Assembly (NCBI RefSeq): GCF_013368755.1
Contig: NC_049561.1
Coordinates: 4,340,001-4,404,000 of the forward strand
Origin: Talaromyces rugulosus
Lineage: Eukaryota > Ascomycota > Eurotiomycetes > Eurotiales > Trichocomaceae
Direction: 5' to 3'
Length of the DNA: 64,000 bases
This document shows positions 46,209 to 57,493 of this stretch, piece by piece (the first letter of the stretch is position 1; each line of letters begins with the position of its first letter). The position numbers were made by a program, and so were the translations under genes. The notes beneath the pieces are model-generated. The model ran no database searches, had not been told where the DNA came from, and worked only from the letters and a program-made list of their open reading frames with translations.

Positions 46209-47405
46209 TCATTCGAGACTCTTCACAAGACTCAAAATGCCCTCAATGACTTCTTTCGGTTTTTCCTGCTGAATCCAGTGCCCTGCATTTTTCACCATCT
46301 TGAAGAATCGAAAATCTTCACAAAACGTACCATCACGCATCTTTTCTATAGTGCCTGGCTCCTGGTATGTGCCCCAATCTTTGTCTCCAGCAATGAATGC
46401 ACAAGGGATCTTTATTTTCAGCCCAGCAAAAACATCCATGCCTCGCTTAAACTTTCCATCTGTGTATGCTCGATACCAATTCAAGCCACCCGCGAATGTG
46501 GTACGGCTATACTCGGATGCATACACCTCAATGTCTTCGTCTGACAGCCATTCCTTTGATAACTCCACGGCTTCTTCTGCTTCATTTGCCATGAGCTTGT
46601 GGATTGATTCCGGCATCGTTGCTTCTAGAGGCATGATGTAGTAGTAAGGGAGCTTGACAAGTTCGGAGGCCGTCCATCCTCCTTCCAATGGATGAGGGCT
46701 ATTGCCTGCCCAAGATGCGGATTTGACATAGAAATACCCACGCAAGAAGCTATTTAAGCCTCCCGGAGTTGTTGGACTTGTCATCTCGGCGTTTGCATCC
46801 GGTGTAGAATAGTACCACTTATAATGCTTCCGACCAAGCGCTGCAAGCTGTTCGTGGATTGATGGCGAGCCCGTCTTCTGACCAACGGCAGCGGCGTCAT
46901 TGGTCTCAACCTGCTTCTCTCTATTCGCAACACCAAAGGGCAGTGTTGGTGATCCGTTGAATGGATGGGTCAGCAACATCACACTTTCAAATACGTCTGG
47001 CCGAATAACTGCACAACCGCCGGCCGTTACACCACCTGCATCGATACCCACCACACATTTCACCTTTGTAAAGCCCAAAGCAGAAACTACAGCAAGCATG
47101 TCTCGGACAAATATAGTTGTTGAGAAGGTGTGCAAGTCGACTTCAGTATACGGCCGCACATCCCACCCGGTTGTCCGACCATATCCTCGTTGGTCCGGTG
47201 CGACTACATAGTATCCAGCATTTGCCAGTGGGAGCATAATTCTTCGCCATGAGTAGGCTAGCATCGGAAATCCATGAAGCAATAAAATAAGAGGATTCGA
47301 TGGGGATCCAGCTTCAAGGATATGGAAAGAGAGATGGCCAAATGACGAAAGATCGATTTGGCGAGAGGTAATACCCTCGGGGAGCGGTAGCTGTGAGTAT
47401 GTCAT
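46209..47405 (-). CDS. Epoxide-hydrolase-like alpha/beta hydrolase
   Basis: A single exon of 398 residues. Seen: oxyanion motif LLLHGFPMLAYSW (about 41-53), VAPDQRGYGRT (68-78), nucleophile elbow CVVGIDAGGVTAGG with D122 as nucleophile in place of the commoner H-D-W-G context, a Tyr-rich cap domain (KWYYSTP, YYYIMPLEA), an acid in AGDKDWGTYQ and the catalytic His in NAGHWIQQEKP (about H376). Asp as nucleophile separates epoxide hydrolases and dehalogenases from Ser esterases. Capping Tyr residues favour epoxide hydrolase. It is cytosolic (no signal peptide). The I-D-A-G elbow differs from soluble epoxide hydrolases, so the substrate remains open. Confidence 0.88.
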   Translation of the reverse strand: MTYSQLPLPEGITSRQIDLSSFGHLSFHILEAGSPSNPLILLLHGFPMLAYSWRRIMLPLANAGYYVVAPDQRGYGRTTGWDVRPYTEVDLHTFSTTIFVRDMLAVVSALGFTKVKCVVGIDAGGVTAGGCAVIRPDVFESVMLLTHPFNGSPTLPFGVANREKQVETNDAAAVGQKTGSPSIHEQLAALGRKHYKWYYSTPDANAEMTSPTTPGGLNSFLRGYFYVKSASWAGNSPHPLEGGWTASELVKLPYYYIMPLEATMPESIHKLMANEAEEAVELSKEWLSDEDIEVYASEYSRTTFAGGLNWYRAYTDGKFKRGMDVFAGLKIKIPCAFIAGDKDWGTYQEPGTIEKMRDGTFCEDFRFFKMVKNAGHWIQQEKPKEVIEGILSLVKSLE

Positions 47406-47824
47406 GGCTTCTTCTTTAGGTGATAAATAGTTGCTGGGAGAAATTAAACAAAAATATTATTCTCTCATTTTATGTTAAGATTGACTCATTTTCACATGAT
47501 GTGTTGGTCAACCATATCGAGTCGATGTCGGCTCTCCTCGGCAATAGAATAGCCCCGCTACCAATAAACCGCCTTTTTCCGGAGCCTCAGGTAGAATTTG
47601 ATTTTATTCCCTACCTATATATAATTTATATACCCATTTCATCAGTCTATACGTTATATTTCAGCCACCGGCTCTCCAACAAAGAAAAGACAATTGGGTA
47701 AAACGAAGACTCGTTTTATTAGGATAATGAGTACCAATAGTTTGACTGTACATAGTTTGTTCAAATGCTGTAGTATCATTTAAGAATATACAAAGTGAAA
47801 TTTGAAATTTCCTTCCCACTCACA
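47406..47824. other. Intergenic region
   Basis: This holds the hydrolase promoter and the 3' side of the PL7-like gene. Nothing else is seen. Confidence 0.45.
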
Positions 47825-48586
47825 CTAATTGTGTACAACATCAATCGAAGTCACGTCTACTTGGCTGTCGACATCCTCTCCTTGGTTATAATCGCCAAAC
47901 TTGAAATAGCTGTCTGGGTTATCGAGCTGACTTGTCTCGAAGCTCTGGGCATCTCCCCCGTTCAAGGAGACGGTCAAGTTGTCATCAGAATAACTGAGCT
48001 CATACGTGAATGCGGTTCCCTGAGGGACATTTCCGACTTGGGTGAAATCGCTGTCTCCGCCATCAGTTGACTGCTCGACGCCGATGTAGATATCACCAGA
48101 GGGACTATAGTAAAGCTCAGCGACCGGTTTGGAGTACTCGGCCGAAAAGACCTGTCCAATAACGGTGCCATGGCTTCCATCATCGGCTGTGACTACAGTC
48201 AACGAAACGGTCATCTTGTTGGTGCCGCTTGCAGACCAGCTCTTGGGGTTCGTCTCGCGGAATTCTGTGCGGCAATGTTTGCTGTTCGTTGTTTTGACGC
48301 AGTCAGAAGAGCTGGGCGGTGCTTTCATGACGATGGATTTTGTGTCGGCGTCCCAGTAGAACCAATCTGGATCTTGGAATCCATCGCAGCCTGTCAGGTC
48401 AGAGCCGGATACAGTCTGGGGTTTTCCATCGCTACCAATTGGAAGCTGGAGGTCGAAATTGCCGATGTTGGGCACATAATATCCCGGAGCACAGCTGGAG
48501 GAATTTCTTGTTTTCAGCGTTGGGGAAGCCCACCCTAGTTGGAGTAGGGGAAGAAGCTTCAGAAGTGTTGAAGTTTGGAAATGCAT
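47825..48586 (-). CDS. Secreted PL7-like (alginate-lyase-2 superfamily) polysaccharide lyase
   Basis: A single exon of 253 residues with signal peptide (MHFQTSTLLKLLPLLQLGWA). Seen: KHCRTEFRETNP, matching the R-T-E-x-R-E strand of PL7 and related jelly-roll lyases; GTVIGQVFSAEY where the family normally has Q-I-H or Q-V-H; and DSYFKFGDYNQ, matching Y-F-K-x-G-x-Y-x-Q. Family knowledge: these enzymes cut uronic-acid polymers by beta-elimination using Arg, Gln, His and Tyr. Here Phe replaces the expected His. Fungi also have PL20 glucuronan lyases of the same fold, so the assignment between PL7 and PL20 is open. Cys pairs near the N-terminus suggest a disulfide-bonded extracellular protein. Confidence 0.82.
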   Translation of the reverse strand: MHFQTSTLLKLLPLLQLGWASPTLKTRNSSSCAPGYYVPNIGNFDLQLPIGSDGKPQTVSGSDLTGCDGFQDPDWFYWDADTKSIVMKAPPSSSDCVKTTNSKHCRTEFRETNPKSWSASGTNKMTVSLTVVTADDGSHGTVIGQVFSAEYSKPVAELYYSPSGDIYIGVEQSTDGGDSDFTQVGNVPQGTAFTYELSYSDDNLTVSLNGGDAQSFETSQLDNPDSYFKFGDYNQGEDVDSQVDVTSIDVVHN

Positions 48587-50119
48587 TTTTGGCTAAATAA
48601 ATGTGAACACCTATTGAGATTTGTTAGAGGGTAGGGAATAGATCCGATTCCCAGCGGGGAGGCCAGCAGTATTTAAATAAGCTCATGGACAGGTAGGCTA
48701 AGCAGACCATTCTGGTATTAGAGATAAAGTATAAAATTATTTACCTCAGTAGCAAACTATTTATCGGCGACGTAGCATTGCATAGTGCCGTCAGTGCGTA
48801 TTACCGTAATAGACTGTAATGCACCGAGGATCTACATGCTAGATGGGCTTTTCTAGTACGTTTGGCGACGTCAAAATTACTTTTCTACGTGCTGACTATG
48901 AATAGCCCCGTTTGACGTAAAATCAATTTATTCAAAAAGGCGCTACGATGGAAGCCATCATTGGATGACAGAAACCCAGCCCAGTGAACCCCCTGGGCAA
49001 CTGCCAGATGAGTGAAAGTGAGGGGTCCATTGAGATAGACTTTAAAACAATGCGCTAGTTGTTAATCTCAAGATGGCTGAAGAGTGAAAGTATGGAGTCC
49101 TATGCAGATGAATTGTATGGCTAGCGTTCAGCACTGTTTGCTGGCTCTTGGGTTTCCATGTTTTTTATCTGGAGGAAAACTGCCTCTTCATTTAGAAAAA
49201 GAAAGAGGGAAGGGAAAAAAAAAAAGCAATTGAAGCCACCCTCTGCTCTGAAGAGCAGTGGTCATTTTTTCTCTGGTATCTAGAGCTAGCCCCCACTACT
49301 TCTTCTCCATTTTCCTTTTTGGAAACTGGTCAACTTTCTAAGCCAAAGCGTGGTAAGCGGTTGCAGCCGTAGTGGGTTCGTTTCATTTTGATTGGATAAA
49401 CATTCTATTTTTGGATGCATTCTTCAACGTCAACTGGTACGTCATTAACATTGATTTTATTCTAGAAGCATGTGTTAACTAGTATATTTTACTTTTAGCG
49501 ATTTTTGTGTCAGTACATACTTTCCACATGGTTCACAACGTAACAGTTGATTGACATAACCTCGTGTTAATATAATAAAATGTCAACTAGTGGAACGGCT
49601 AGTCATGTTGGTTGGTCTAAGGCCTGAGTGCAGGTCTCTTTCCCACGAGGATCTGAAAACATCACTGTATTAGGAAAGTGCCCCATGACAACATTTGATT
49701 ACCACCTACTATATGCCGATACTGAAGTGTTTAATATTAAGCCATGTCAGCCTGTTTCATAAGCATGAAGATTATTCAGATGTCTAAAACATCGAACGGA
49801 TTAAAATTATCAACGTTCCAACATTTGAACGGTTTTGTGTGCATCCAGATGTCAATATAGCTAAACCCTTAGCAGTCTAAGGCAGCACAGTTGCCATGCT
49901 ACATCACTCTGAAAGACTTATAGATTTGACTTGTTTCTCACAGTGGGAAGAAAGGGAGGAAAAAAAGTTTAGTGAAAGTAAAGCGTGAGCAATCGTGTTG
50001 TTCACAATATGTACAAGCAGTTTTACAATAATGTGGAGAAGAATAGCTTCGACACAGATAAAGTGCTCTGAAACTCGGACTTTTTAGAGGCACAAATGGT
50101 TCCCTGCAGCACGATTGTA
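48587..50119. other. Intergenic region
   Basis: No gene in 1.5 kb. It should contain the PL7-like promoter at its left end. Frames near 49938 show no features. Confidence 0.5.
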
Positions 50120-52245
50120 TCATGGCGAGTCTGGCAGCAGCAACGCTCCGATTCTATCCCAGGGCAAGTCAGTGACTAGCAACACGTTAAAAAATTATTG
50201 GGGGAACTTACGATACTGCCGCATAGGCAGCGATCAAGACGACTCCCTCAAAATGATTCGCTTTGCCTCTTACAAGCAGGAAACTCACCATCAAGGAAGC
50301 CGCAACAATCGCCACTGTCTCAAAGCCATTGAAATGAAGGCTCATATCCTTTCGCATGGCCCACCCAGCAAGCACTGTGAGAGGAGTGACCAGTACACCG
50401 ATCTGAATAGCGGATCCAACAGCAACATTAATAGCGAGGTCGATCTCGCCTTTTGAAGCTACCATGGCCGAAGTGATGACTTCTGCGATATTTCCTGCAA
50501 CCGGTAAAATGATCAGGCCGACAAATGACTCTCGCAACGTGCCACGCTCGTTCAGTGTGCGAAAGCTTGCTACCACTGTGTCCGCACATATTCCGATAAC
50601 AAAGGTAGAAGCGCATAGAACTGCGATTGCGCAGGAGCGGCTCAACCATGATGATGAGTGAACTGGTAGTTGTTCTCCGTCTTCATTGCTATTATTATCC
50701 AAGTTATCATTCGTGTAGCTAGCATTGGGTGCCCATTGACGGTCGTGGTCAAAACTATGCCGGACATGAGAAAAGGGCGATGCTGCCGGCTTAACAAGCA
50801 TTTGACGGTAGTCGAAGGGCGCAGGGCCGCTGTAACTGTTCGATTTCCATCTCACGCGGTGGCCGGACCGGGATAGGGACGGTAGCTCGACTCCATCTTT
50901 AGTTTTTTTCTCATTAGCATGACAAAAACAACCATGGATGCCAACAAGGCCGATTGCTTCCCACCTTCAGATGCCCGTTCTAGCCCATCTTGGTCATTTC
51001 CGCCTTTCTCTAGGAGATCATCGGGCCGGGAGTCATGGGATTTTAAATGCATAACCAAATAAAACCCATAAACGATCAACAAAATCACAGAGACTGCGCG
51101 ACTAAAGGCAAGCGACGCGTTATCGGCATCATGGACCTTGCTCATAGCACCGTAGAATGCAGTCTTTTTGAGTCATTAGTCGGACGAGATCCACCAAAGC
51201 CGAGGGACATCGGGAAGTCAACTCACAGGCAGGATAAAACTGAAGACGGTCAAATTTAATTGGCCGATGAATAATTGAGCTGATGTGTCGTCGTAAGTTT
51301 GCTCCTTATAAGCCAGGCCGGCTACGACCAGCGAGAGTCCGAGGACCAAGAGTAGATTGACCAGAAGCGATCCAAGAAGAGATGCCTGGACAATGCGCAC
51401 GTGTCCCTCTGATAGGGCAGTCCTGCGATAATTAGGGTTTGCTCTCTTACATTTTTCCTCTTGTATTGGAATGAACTCACATCCTACACTGTATTAGTAT
51501 TTTGCAAAGACCAAGCCATCAATTGATAAGGATGCAAACTCACAAGATGATGATCTCGGCCAGATTACCGCAGCTGATATTCAGCAACGCACCGGCAGTA
51601 GGTCCCAAGTCGCGCGCCAAAGATTCGGTAGCTATTGTCAAGGCTACGGATAGAGGAATAACAGCTGCCAAATTGAGAGAAAACGCCGCAGCAGGGTGGA
51701 TTTTCATGACGCCGATAACCAGCGCGACGGGGACTATCGTCAGCGATAGAACCAGTTTCATGTTTGAAGCGACCGTTTGCAAGATCCATTTCAAGGGCCG
51801 CGGGCTCGGCTGCAGGTTTTGATCCCGAAATGAGGGCTCATATTGTTCTTCCGGCGAGACATATTGATATGAATTATCGGCAGCGTTGGTCACTAGGCCT
51901 CGGATTTGCGAAAAGAAACCTCCTTGAAAGCACGGCTAATTTAGCCCGGCCCATAATATCACATTGTTTTTTTTTTTCTGGACTCACGATGTTGTTGCCT
52001 CGATTTGTATCCGTTATGATGGCTGGTGAAAATGGTCAATGAGCTTTGAATTCGTCACCAAAGTCGCGGAGATAATCGTACCGAAATGTTCTAGAATGCT
52101 GCGCTCGGGGTTAGCAAAGATGCCACGGGGAGAAAAGGACCTGCAGGCTGCTTACTTGGTCGGAGGCTTGTGCGTCTTCGGAGTTGCGTGCTATCAACGG
52201 TTCTCCGGGTGTATCACTTTCTATCCTCGCCTCGGAACTTTCCAT
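50120..52245 (-). CDS. Vacuolar-type Ca2+/H+ exchanger (CAX/Vcx1 family)
   Basis: Eight exons (52245-52156, 52098-52082, 52022-51988, 51922-51544, 51422-51227, 51163-50965, 50896-50212, 50153-50120), 544 residues, all phases consistent; exon 2 is only 17 bp. Seen: first cation-binding repeat TIATESLARDLGPTAGALLNISCGNLAEIII continuing over intron 4 into TALSEGHVRIVQASLLGSLLVNLLLVLG; the linker with FSFILPTAFYGAMS; and the second repeat SFVGLIILPVAGNIAEVITSAM and GSAIQIGVLVTPL. The two G-N-x-A-E motifs are the alpha repeats that carry Ca2+ in exchange for protons, usually at the vacuole. The first repeat has the less usual CGNLAE instead of FGNA-E. The long loop at exon 7 start (LPSLSRSGHRVRW...) is hydrophilic and variable. 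The C-terminus ends LLLPDSP. Confidence 0.9.
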
Positions 52246-54191
52246 GGCAAGGTGTAGCAATTCAGACGGAGTTGTCGTTTGTTCTTCCTTCTCTCTCGAA
52301 CAAGAGAAGATGAAGAATTAAAACCAAAAACTGAAAAGGGGCGGGGGTTATGATCGCACGGGGCGGCCGCCAACGCGAAGCCTGTTAGTCTCCCCGGCGC
52401 GCTTTATCGATATGGGGCATTTGGCCCACTAAAGGGGGCGACGAGGTGACACTATCAGCTTATCGATCGCCGGTAACGTGCTTGTCCCTCTTGTTTGCGG
52501 GATTTGCTCAGCGTCCGGGCCCAATTAGCGAAGAGTCCGGGCTCTTGGCAATGATCCTACGGTCACTCGTTAATTATAAGTTTACAACTCATGGCCCGGG
52601 ATTGGTGTTTCAAATGCCTCGAAATTTGCCCTTTGACAGTTATTGAGACAGGCACGGAGTGCGGAGAGAGTACTGCCGTTTCTGGGGGCTGTTGGATGCC
52701 GGGCTGAGGCTTTGGTCCGGGTCATCCAAGTAAACTGGTGCCTAGTATTATTAATATTGTTCGAGTTGGCTTTCTTTATTTTGTTGAGCTTAAAAAAACC
52801 GATAAATAAACATTGAAGAGGATATAAGATTCGTGGCTGGTTCCTGATTTCCGTTTCCGGTAGCTTCCTGATTCGGAAATTTGTCGTGGTCACTAAGAGC
52901 CTATATAGTATTATTATATGCAAAATTAGAAATTTCGCAAGGTGCCACCCCTGGTGAATATTTATTCGCATCTACGTTGAACTTAACATGGTTTCCAGAG
53001 AAGCGTGTATTAATAGGTCCGACGAGCACAGAACAAATCCAACAGATCACATGTGGCAATATCGATTGTCAATACCGTCAACTGAATTACATTTACTGTT
53101 TTCAAATGTTTATTAGCCATATTTACTCTATGTACCAAATGCCGAGACACTCAAACCCGCACCAGCAGAGACCGGCTCGATATCAGTGATGCTGTCATGC
53201 ATCCCGCTGTCATGTCTATTTCCAAATTACTAGCTGGCAGATATAATATGGCCATTCAGGCTAATCCTGAAAAAGCCCGCTAGCTAGAATTAACTGCTGC
53301 ACTAAATAACGGTATGAGCGATTGTATTCTCGGGGAGATACGCTTAGACCGAAGCCATTCGACAACCCCAGCTGGGAGTGTAAAGCACCAACCTGACATC
53401 TGGAAGCATGCTCCTGCGGATTAATTTAATTATGCAAAATTTATACACTACAAAATATATTGTTTCGTGCAAGTTAAGAAGAATTTATTATTTGTAGAAC
53501 CATAGGCTTCTTCCGTTAGGTTCACGAACTCCTCGTCAGTTATTACTAGATTGGGACAACTTAAGACTCAATAAATTCATCGTAACTCGTCGGTGCACCG
53601 ATGGTATTTGAAAAAGAACCAGAATTCCAATCAACTAAAATTTAAGTTTCACGAACCCTGTTGAGTGCTCATAAACATTGAAATGCAAGCATTTAAAAGA
53701 TAAACAGATGAAAAAAAAATAATAGATAAAATCAACTCAATTTGACCAAAAGATTCACAACTTCAGATATCCAGTCAGTAGGCTCTCTATATCGCGATAT
53801 TCAGTCACTTACGAGGCTGATCCTGTAGGCTGAATCTACTCTAGGCAGCAATACCCTGGAGTTGGTTTTTCTACGTCGGTATAACAATGCGGCACAGCCA
53901 AAGGGGCTGTGTGGCTGCATTTTACTGGCAGTCTATGGTCGCCAGCCTTGCACGGTGGCTTTTCAGCGCAATACACCCCTGTAATTTTCTGAACCTCGTT
54001 AAATCTCAGCACTGATAGGTTTAAATAATTGAGAAGTGGCGGCTGTTGTAATATATGAGACTTGAAGTTATTAGAGCCCATTCAAATGACCCCGCCGCAT
54101 ATTCTTTATAAACTGATGCACGCACCAGGGCCTGGCATTATAGGAATTCTACCACATCAACATACAAATTTAAAAGAAGGAAATCGAAAGG
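52246..54191. other. Intergenic region
   Basis: No gene in 1.9 kb. The left end is the exchanger promoter, with a GC-rich patch near 52340-52420 (a NotI-like GCGGCCGC is included). The rest is AT-rich without recognisable features. Confidence 0.5.
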
Positions 54192-55749
54192 ATGGATTTA
54201 CAAACTACAACCTCTTTTTTAGGCTCTCCGGTCTATAAGTCCGTTGAAGATCTTGCGGCCACTTTTCAAGGCTTGTCAGTTTCTCAGAATAGCCCTGAAG
54301 ATCATTACCCAAGCTACCAGCTACCCACGTCCAATTACCGATACGCATTTGACAAAATTATCACATTCATCAATGATAATATCTGCATATTACCCGAAAA
54401 CGAGATCAAGGTCACCCGCACGTTTGCTGGACCTTTCACCCCTGGTGGATTGCTAGTCCTAATGCAAGAGCCTCTCGCCAGTCACCCTTGGGCCGATGGC
54501 CTTGACAAGGTTATTTCGACTTGTCCATCTTTGGATGCATTACGGGAAGCCGTATTGAATGTCTCGAGTGGTGAACAATGTATCACCAAAAACGTTTCTG
54601 TCATCGATAGATGGCCGTTTCTACACAAGAGCCTACACGAAAAACTAGAGAAGACCTGTGAAGATGAGATGAGGGCATACGACAGACTAGTTCTCGCTGC
54701 GATACGTGCAAAACAGCCAGAAGTCATACTCTGTATGGGAAAGGTAAGTAGTTGAGACTTAACGTTGGAAACATCGAGCAAAGGCTAACCCTAGGGAACA
54801 ATCTGAAAAGTCGGCAGAACGGTTCATCTCATCCAACTATTCGCAGATAGTCACATTACCAGGACAATCTACATACGTGGTCTATAGCTTCCATCCAAGC
54901 CATTCAGTCAATCACAACTTTCAAGACTGCCACAAGAGACGCACAACTCTGTATGATAGCATCAGGGACGCATGCGGTCGAGTTCGGAGCATAACGGACG
55001 CAGTACCGGTCCCATCCCCCAGGCCTCTCGTATATGCAACTAGTAATCAACCAGTCGAATCGCCGAGTGACGTGAACGTTGTTCGTGACTTTATGAATAC
55101 ACTTGCGGAACTCTGCTTCCCGTCCGACCAGAACCTCCCTATAGGGTGTGTCAGTCTGAGAGTACAGCCCTGCTACTACTCTTTCACCCCGCAACAAATT
55201 AAATTCTTACAACACACGTATCTGTGTGGTCCAAATGGTTCTGGCTCGAAAGGAGAAGCCCTGCACATGCTCATACCACTATTTATGAAATTGAACGGTA
55301 CATTAACGAAAATCTCATATTATCACCCCGTATATACGGTTGATATCAACAAGGTGATACAAATATTAACCACGACACCATCAAATCTGGAGCAAATGTG
55401 TCTCAAAATCGTGGATTCCGAGAACACTTTCGTTCCTCCAGGTATGATCTTGAATCCACAAGACCCGCACATTCGGCATCAAGTTATTCAATCGCTTGCA
55501 AGAATTACGACTACAATGACGCCCCTTATCGAAACGAGTTTAAAAGTCCGGAAAGTTCCCCAGCAATATAAATACAGATTTCCCAGGCCTGTCGACTATC
55601 AGCAAACGACCGTTTGTAGGTGTGGCTCAGGTTTTCGATCCAGTGAGCCTGAGATATGGGAGGTTTTTGCCCAGGCCTTTGTTCCTGGGCATTATTGTAC
55701 TGCATGTAGACATGTGGATAATCATTATGTGGTTAGGGTGTGGCTATGA
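54192..55749 (+). CDS. Orphan protein with C-terminal Cys motifs
   Basis: Two exons (54192-54743, 54784-55749) give 505 residues if a 40-bp intron is removed. The only donor, AAG|GTAAGT, is strong; the acceptor GCAAAG keeps frame into ANPREQSEKSAERF. The better-looking acceptor CCCTAG at 54794 (51-bp intron) puts the rest out of frame. So either the intron is unusually short or the gene has a small frame break. The family is not recognised. Visible blocks: FAGPFTPGGLLVLMQEPLAS, KQPEVILCMGK, YVVYSFHPSHSVNHN, SYYHPVYTVDINKV, and a C-terminal CRCGSGF followed about 28 residues later by HYCTACRHV, which could bind zinc. There is no signal peptide or membrane segment. A faint likeness to uracil-DNA-glycosylase-fold proteins (CMGK and HPS blocks) is too weak to name it. 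Confidence 0.7.
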
Positions 55750-55927
55750 CCATATCAAGCCGGTCCACATGTGGAGCAAGGAATAAGTTGGTTATAACTA
55801 TATAGAGTTATATGTCTTTAGAAGAATATTCTTAAACTCATATTTTATACCTGAGACTATGTTGATGTAATCACTCATGCCCTTGTGTATAACACTCGGA
55901 GAGTTGTCCCAGTCCCGAAAGCCGGGG

Positions 55928-57137
55928 CTAAGACAGCTTGGACGACTGGATAATTCGGTCCAGCAAGTGATGCGTTTTCACCGCATCTTCAAATGTTGCA
56001 TATTTGCTACTGTCGCCTTTTGCAAAAGCATCATACAATCCAGCTGTATTGGAACCTGGAAACGGAACTTTGGTAGAGGTTGGGTCTGTAGATAGATCCA
56101 CAGTCTCAATATCTTCTTCCTTCCCAACTCTCACTTTCAAAGCTGCTTCGGAGCTACGCAGTTGCCATCCAAGTTCCGGTACAGTCACTTCTATTTCACC
56201 CTTGGTCCCACTGATCAACCACCGGAAGCCGGTGCGGTCGACAGCAGAAGGGACTGAGCGAAAGCTGAGAGAAGCAACAGCACCTCCTTCAAGGGCTCCT
56301 TGAACAAAGATGTGATCTGGAGCTGACTTTGGATGGTTGGCATGGACAACTTTTCCTTCATCATTGACGATGTTGGTAGTTGGGTATTGTGTTTTGAGGA
56401 TGGACTGGATATTTGTAAAATCGCCCAAAACAGAGGCAAAGGTATCCAGGACTAGATGAATTAGCTAATTGAAATGGACTAGGAATCTTAAAGAAGAGAG
56501 AGAAGGGAAAAAAGAAGAAGAGATGTTGCCAAGACTTACAATGTCCGAAGAAAATCGTAAATGCATTTCCACCACTCTCCATGTCCAGGTAGTATTCCGC
56601 GCCCGGAATCCAAACATCAGTTGACAAAGGGCTCAAGCACCCAAAGACAGACGAGCTAGTTACCCGGCCAATTTTTCCACTGGCGAGAACCTCCCTGGTC
56701 TTGAGTACCAAAGGGTCAGCCCGAGCTTGCAGACCGACAATGGTCCTCGATCCATGGGCTTTAGCTAAACTCGCAAACTCGCGAGCTTCCTGGCTGTTAG
56801 CGCCAAGAGGCCACTCGACGAATACATCTTTTCCTGCCAAAATGGCAGGCTTCACCAGATTTGGCCGCTTTTGTACATTGACTGACACGACCACAAGGTC
56901 GACTTCATCGTCTTGGGCCAGGTCCACGGCGTTTCCATACGCTCTCGTCTCGGGTGGCAGATTATGGAATTCGATTGATCTTTTCGCGGATTCAACGGTA
57001 GAATTTGCCAAAGCTACTAGCTGATAGTCGGGTGAGTTCAGTATGGATGGAAGATGAGCAAGGACTGCCCAGGCGCCTGGTCTCTGTGGAGATGCCGCGG
57101 TGGACAAGCCGATAAGTCCCACGCGGATTGGGGCCAT
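55928..57137 (-). CDS. Gfo/Idh/MocA (Gal80-like) NAD(P)-dependent oxidoreductase
   Basis: Two exons (57137-56540, 56451-55928), an 88-bp intron, 373 residues from ATG 57137. Seen: Rossmann start IRVGLIGLSTAA (4-15), VDLVVVSVNVQKRP, and DVFVEWPLGANSQEA, where Gfo/Idh/MocA enzymes usually have E-K-P; then TIVGLQARADP. The active-site helix region reads GGNAFTIFFGHFLDTFASVLG across the intron. The Gal80-like subgroup commonly has EWPL as here. Such proteins are sugar or cyclitol dehydrogenases, or in yeast Gal80 a regulator. Its 5' end faces a Zn2Cys6 regulator 356 bp away, and an inverted CGG palindrome lies between them, so co-regulation is likely. The substrate is unknown. Confidence 0.9.
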
Positions 57138-57493
57138 GGTGTCAAACGAGGATTTGGGTTGTGCAAGACAAGTTTGAAATTTTCTTTTCAATACTGATAT
57201 GATTTACAAGGAATAATTCTACGTGTTTTGACATAAATTATATACTTCTCCCCAGCGGAATTCCGCTACGGTACCACGACTCCGATTGGTGGGGGGGAAA
57301 GTAAGCTTGCGCCAAGCCTCAGGTGAGACCCACCTGAGTTCCGGCGCTAACCCTAAAAAAGAAGATGACATATCGCCCGCATCTGGAGTTCTCGTTTCTT
57401 ACTTGCAACTTCTCTTCCCTGTCTTCTTCTGACTTTTGTAATTGACCGAGTCGGCTCTCCTATTATTGGGCCGCTGCGGAGATTGCTTTAGCA
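57138..57493. other. Shared divergent promoter
   Basis: 356 bp between the oxidoreductase and the zinc-cluster gene. Besides the CGG-N4-CCG palindrome it contains GATTGGTGGGG near 57283 (ATTGG is a CCAAT box on the other strand) and CCGGCGC near 57341. Confidence 0.5.
57254..57267. promoter_or_regulatory. 14-bp palindrome with CGG-N4-CCG core
   Basis: AGCGGAATTCCGCT is a perfect palindrome in the shared promoter of the oxidoreductase and the zinc-cluster gene. Inverted CGG triplets are the usual binding site of Zn2Cys6 regulators. It lies 117 bp from the oxidoreductase ATG and 227 bp from the regulator ATG. Confidence 0.5.

Noticed and set aside
54192..55749. Naming the orphan gene as a uracil-DNA-glycosylase-like protein
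   Set aside because: Only two short blocks (CMGK, HPS) are suggestive; catalytic motif order cannot be shown.
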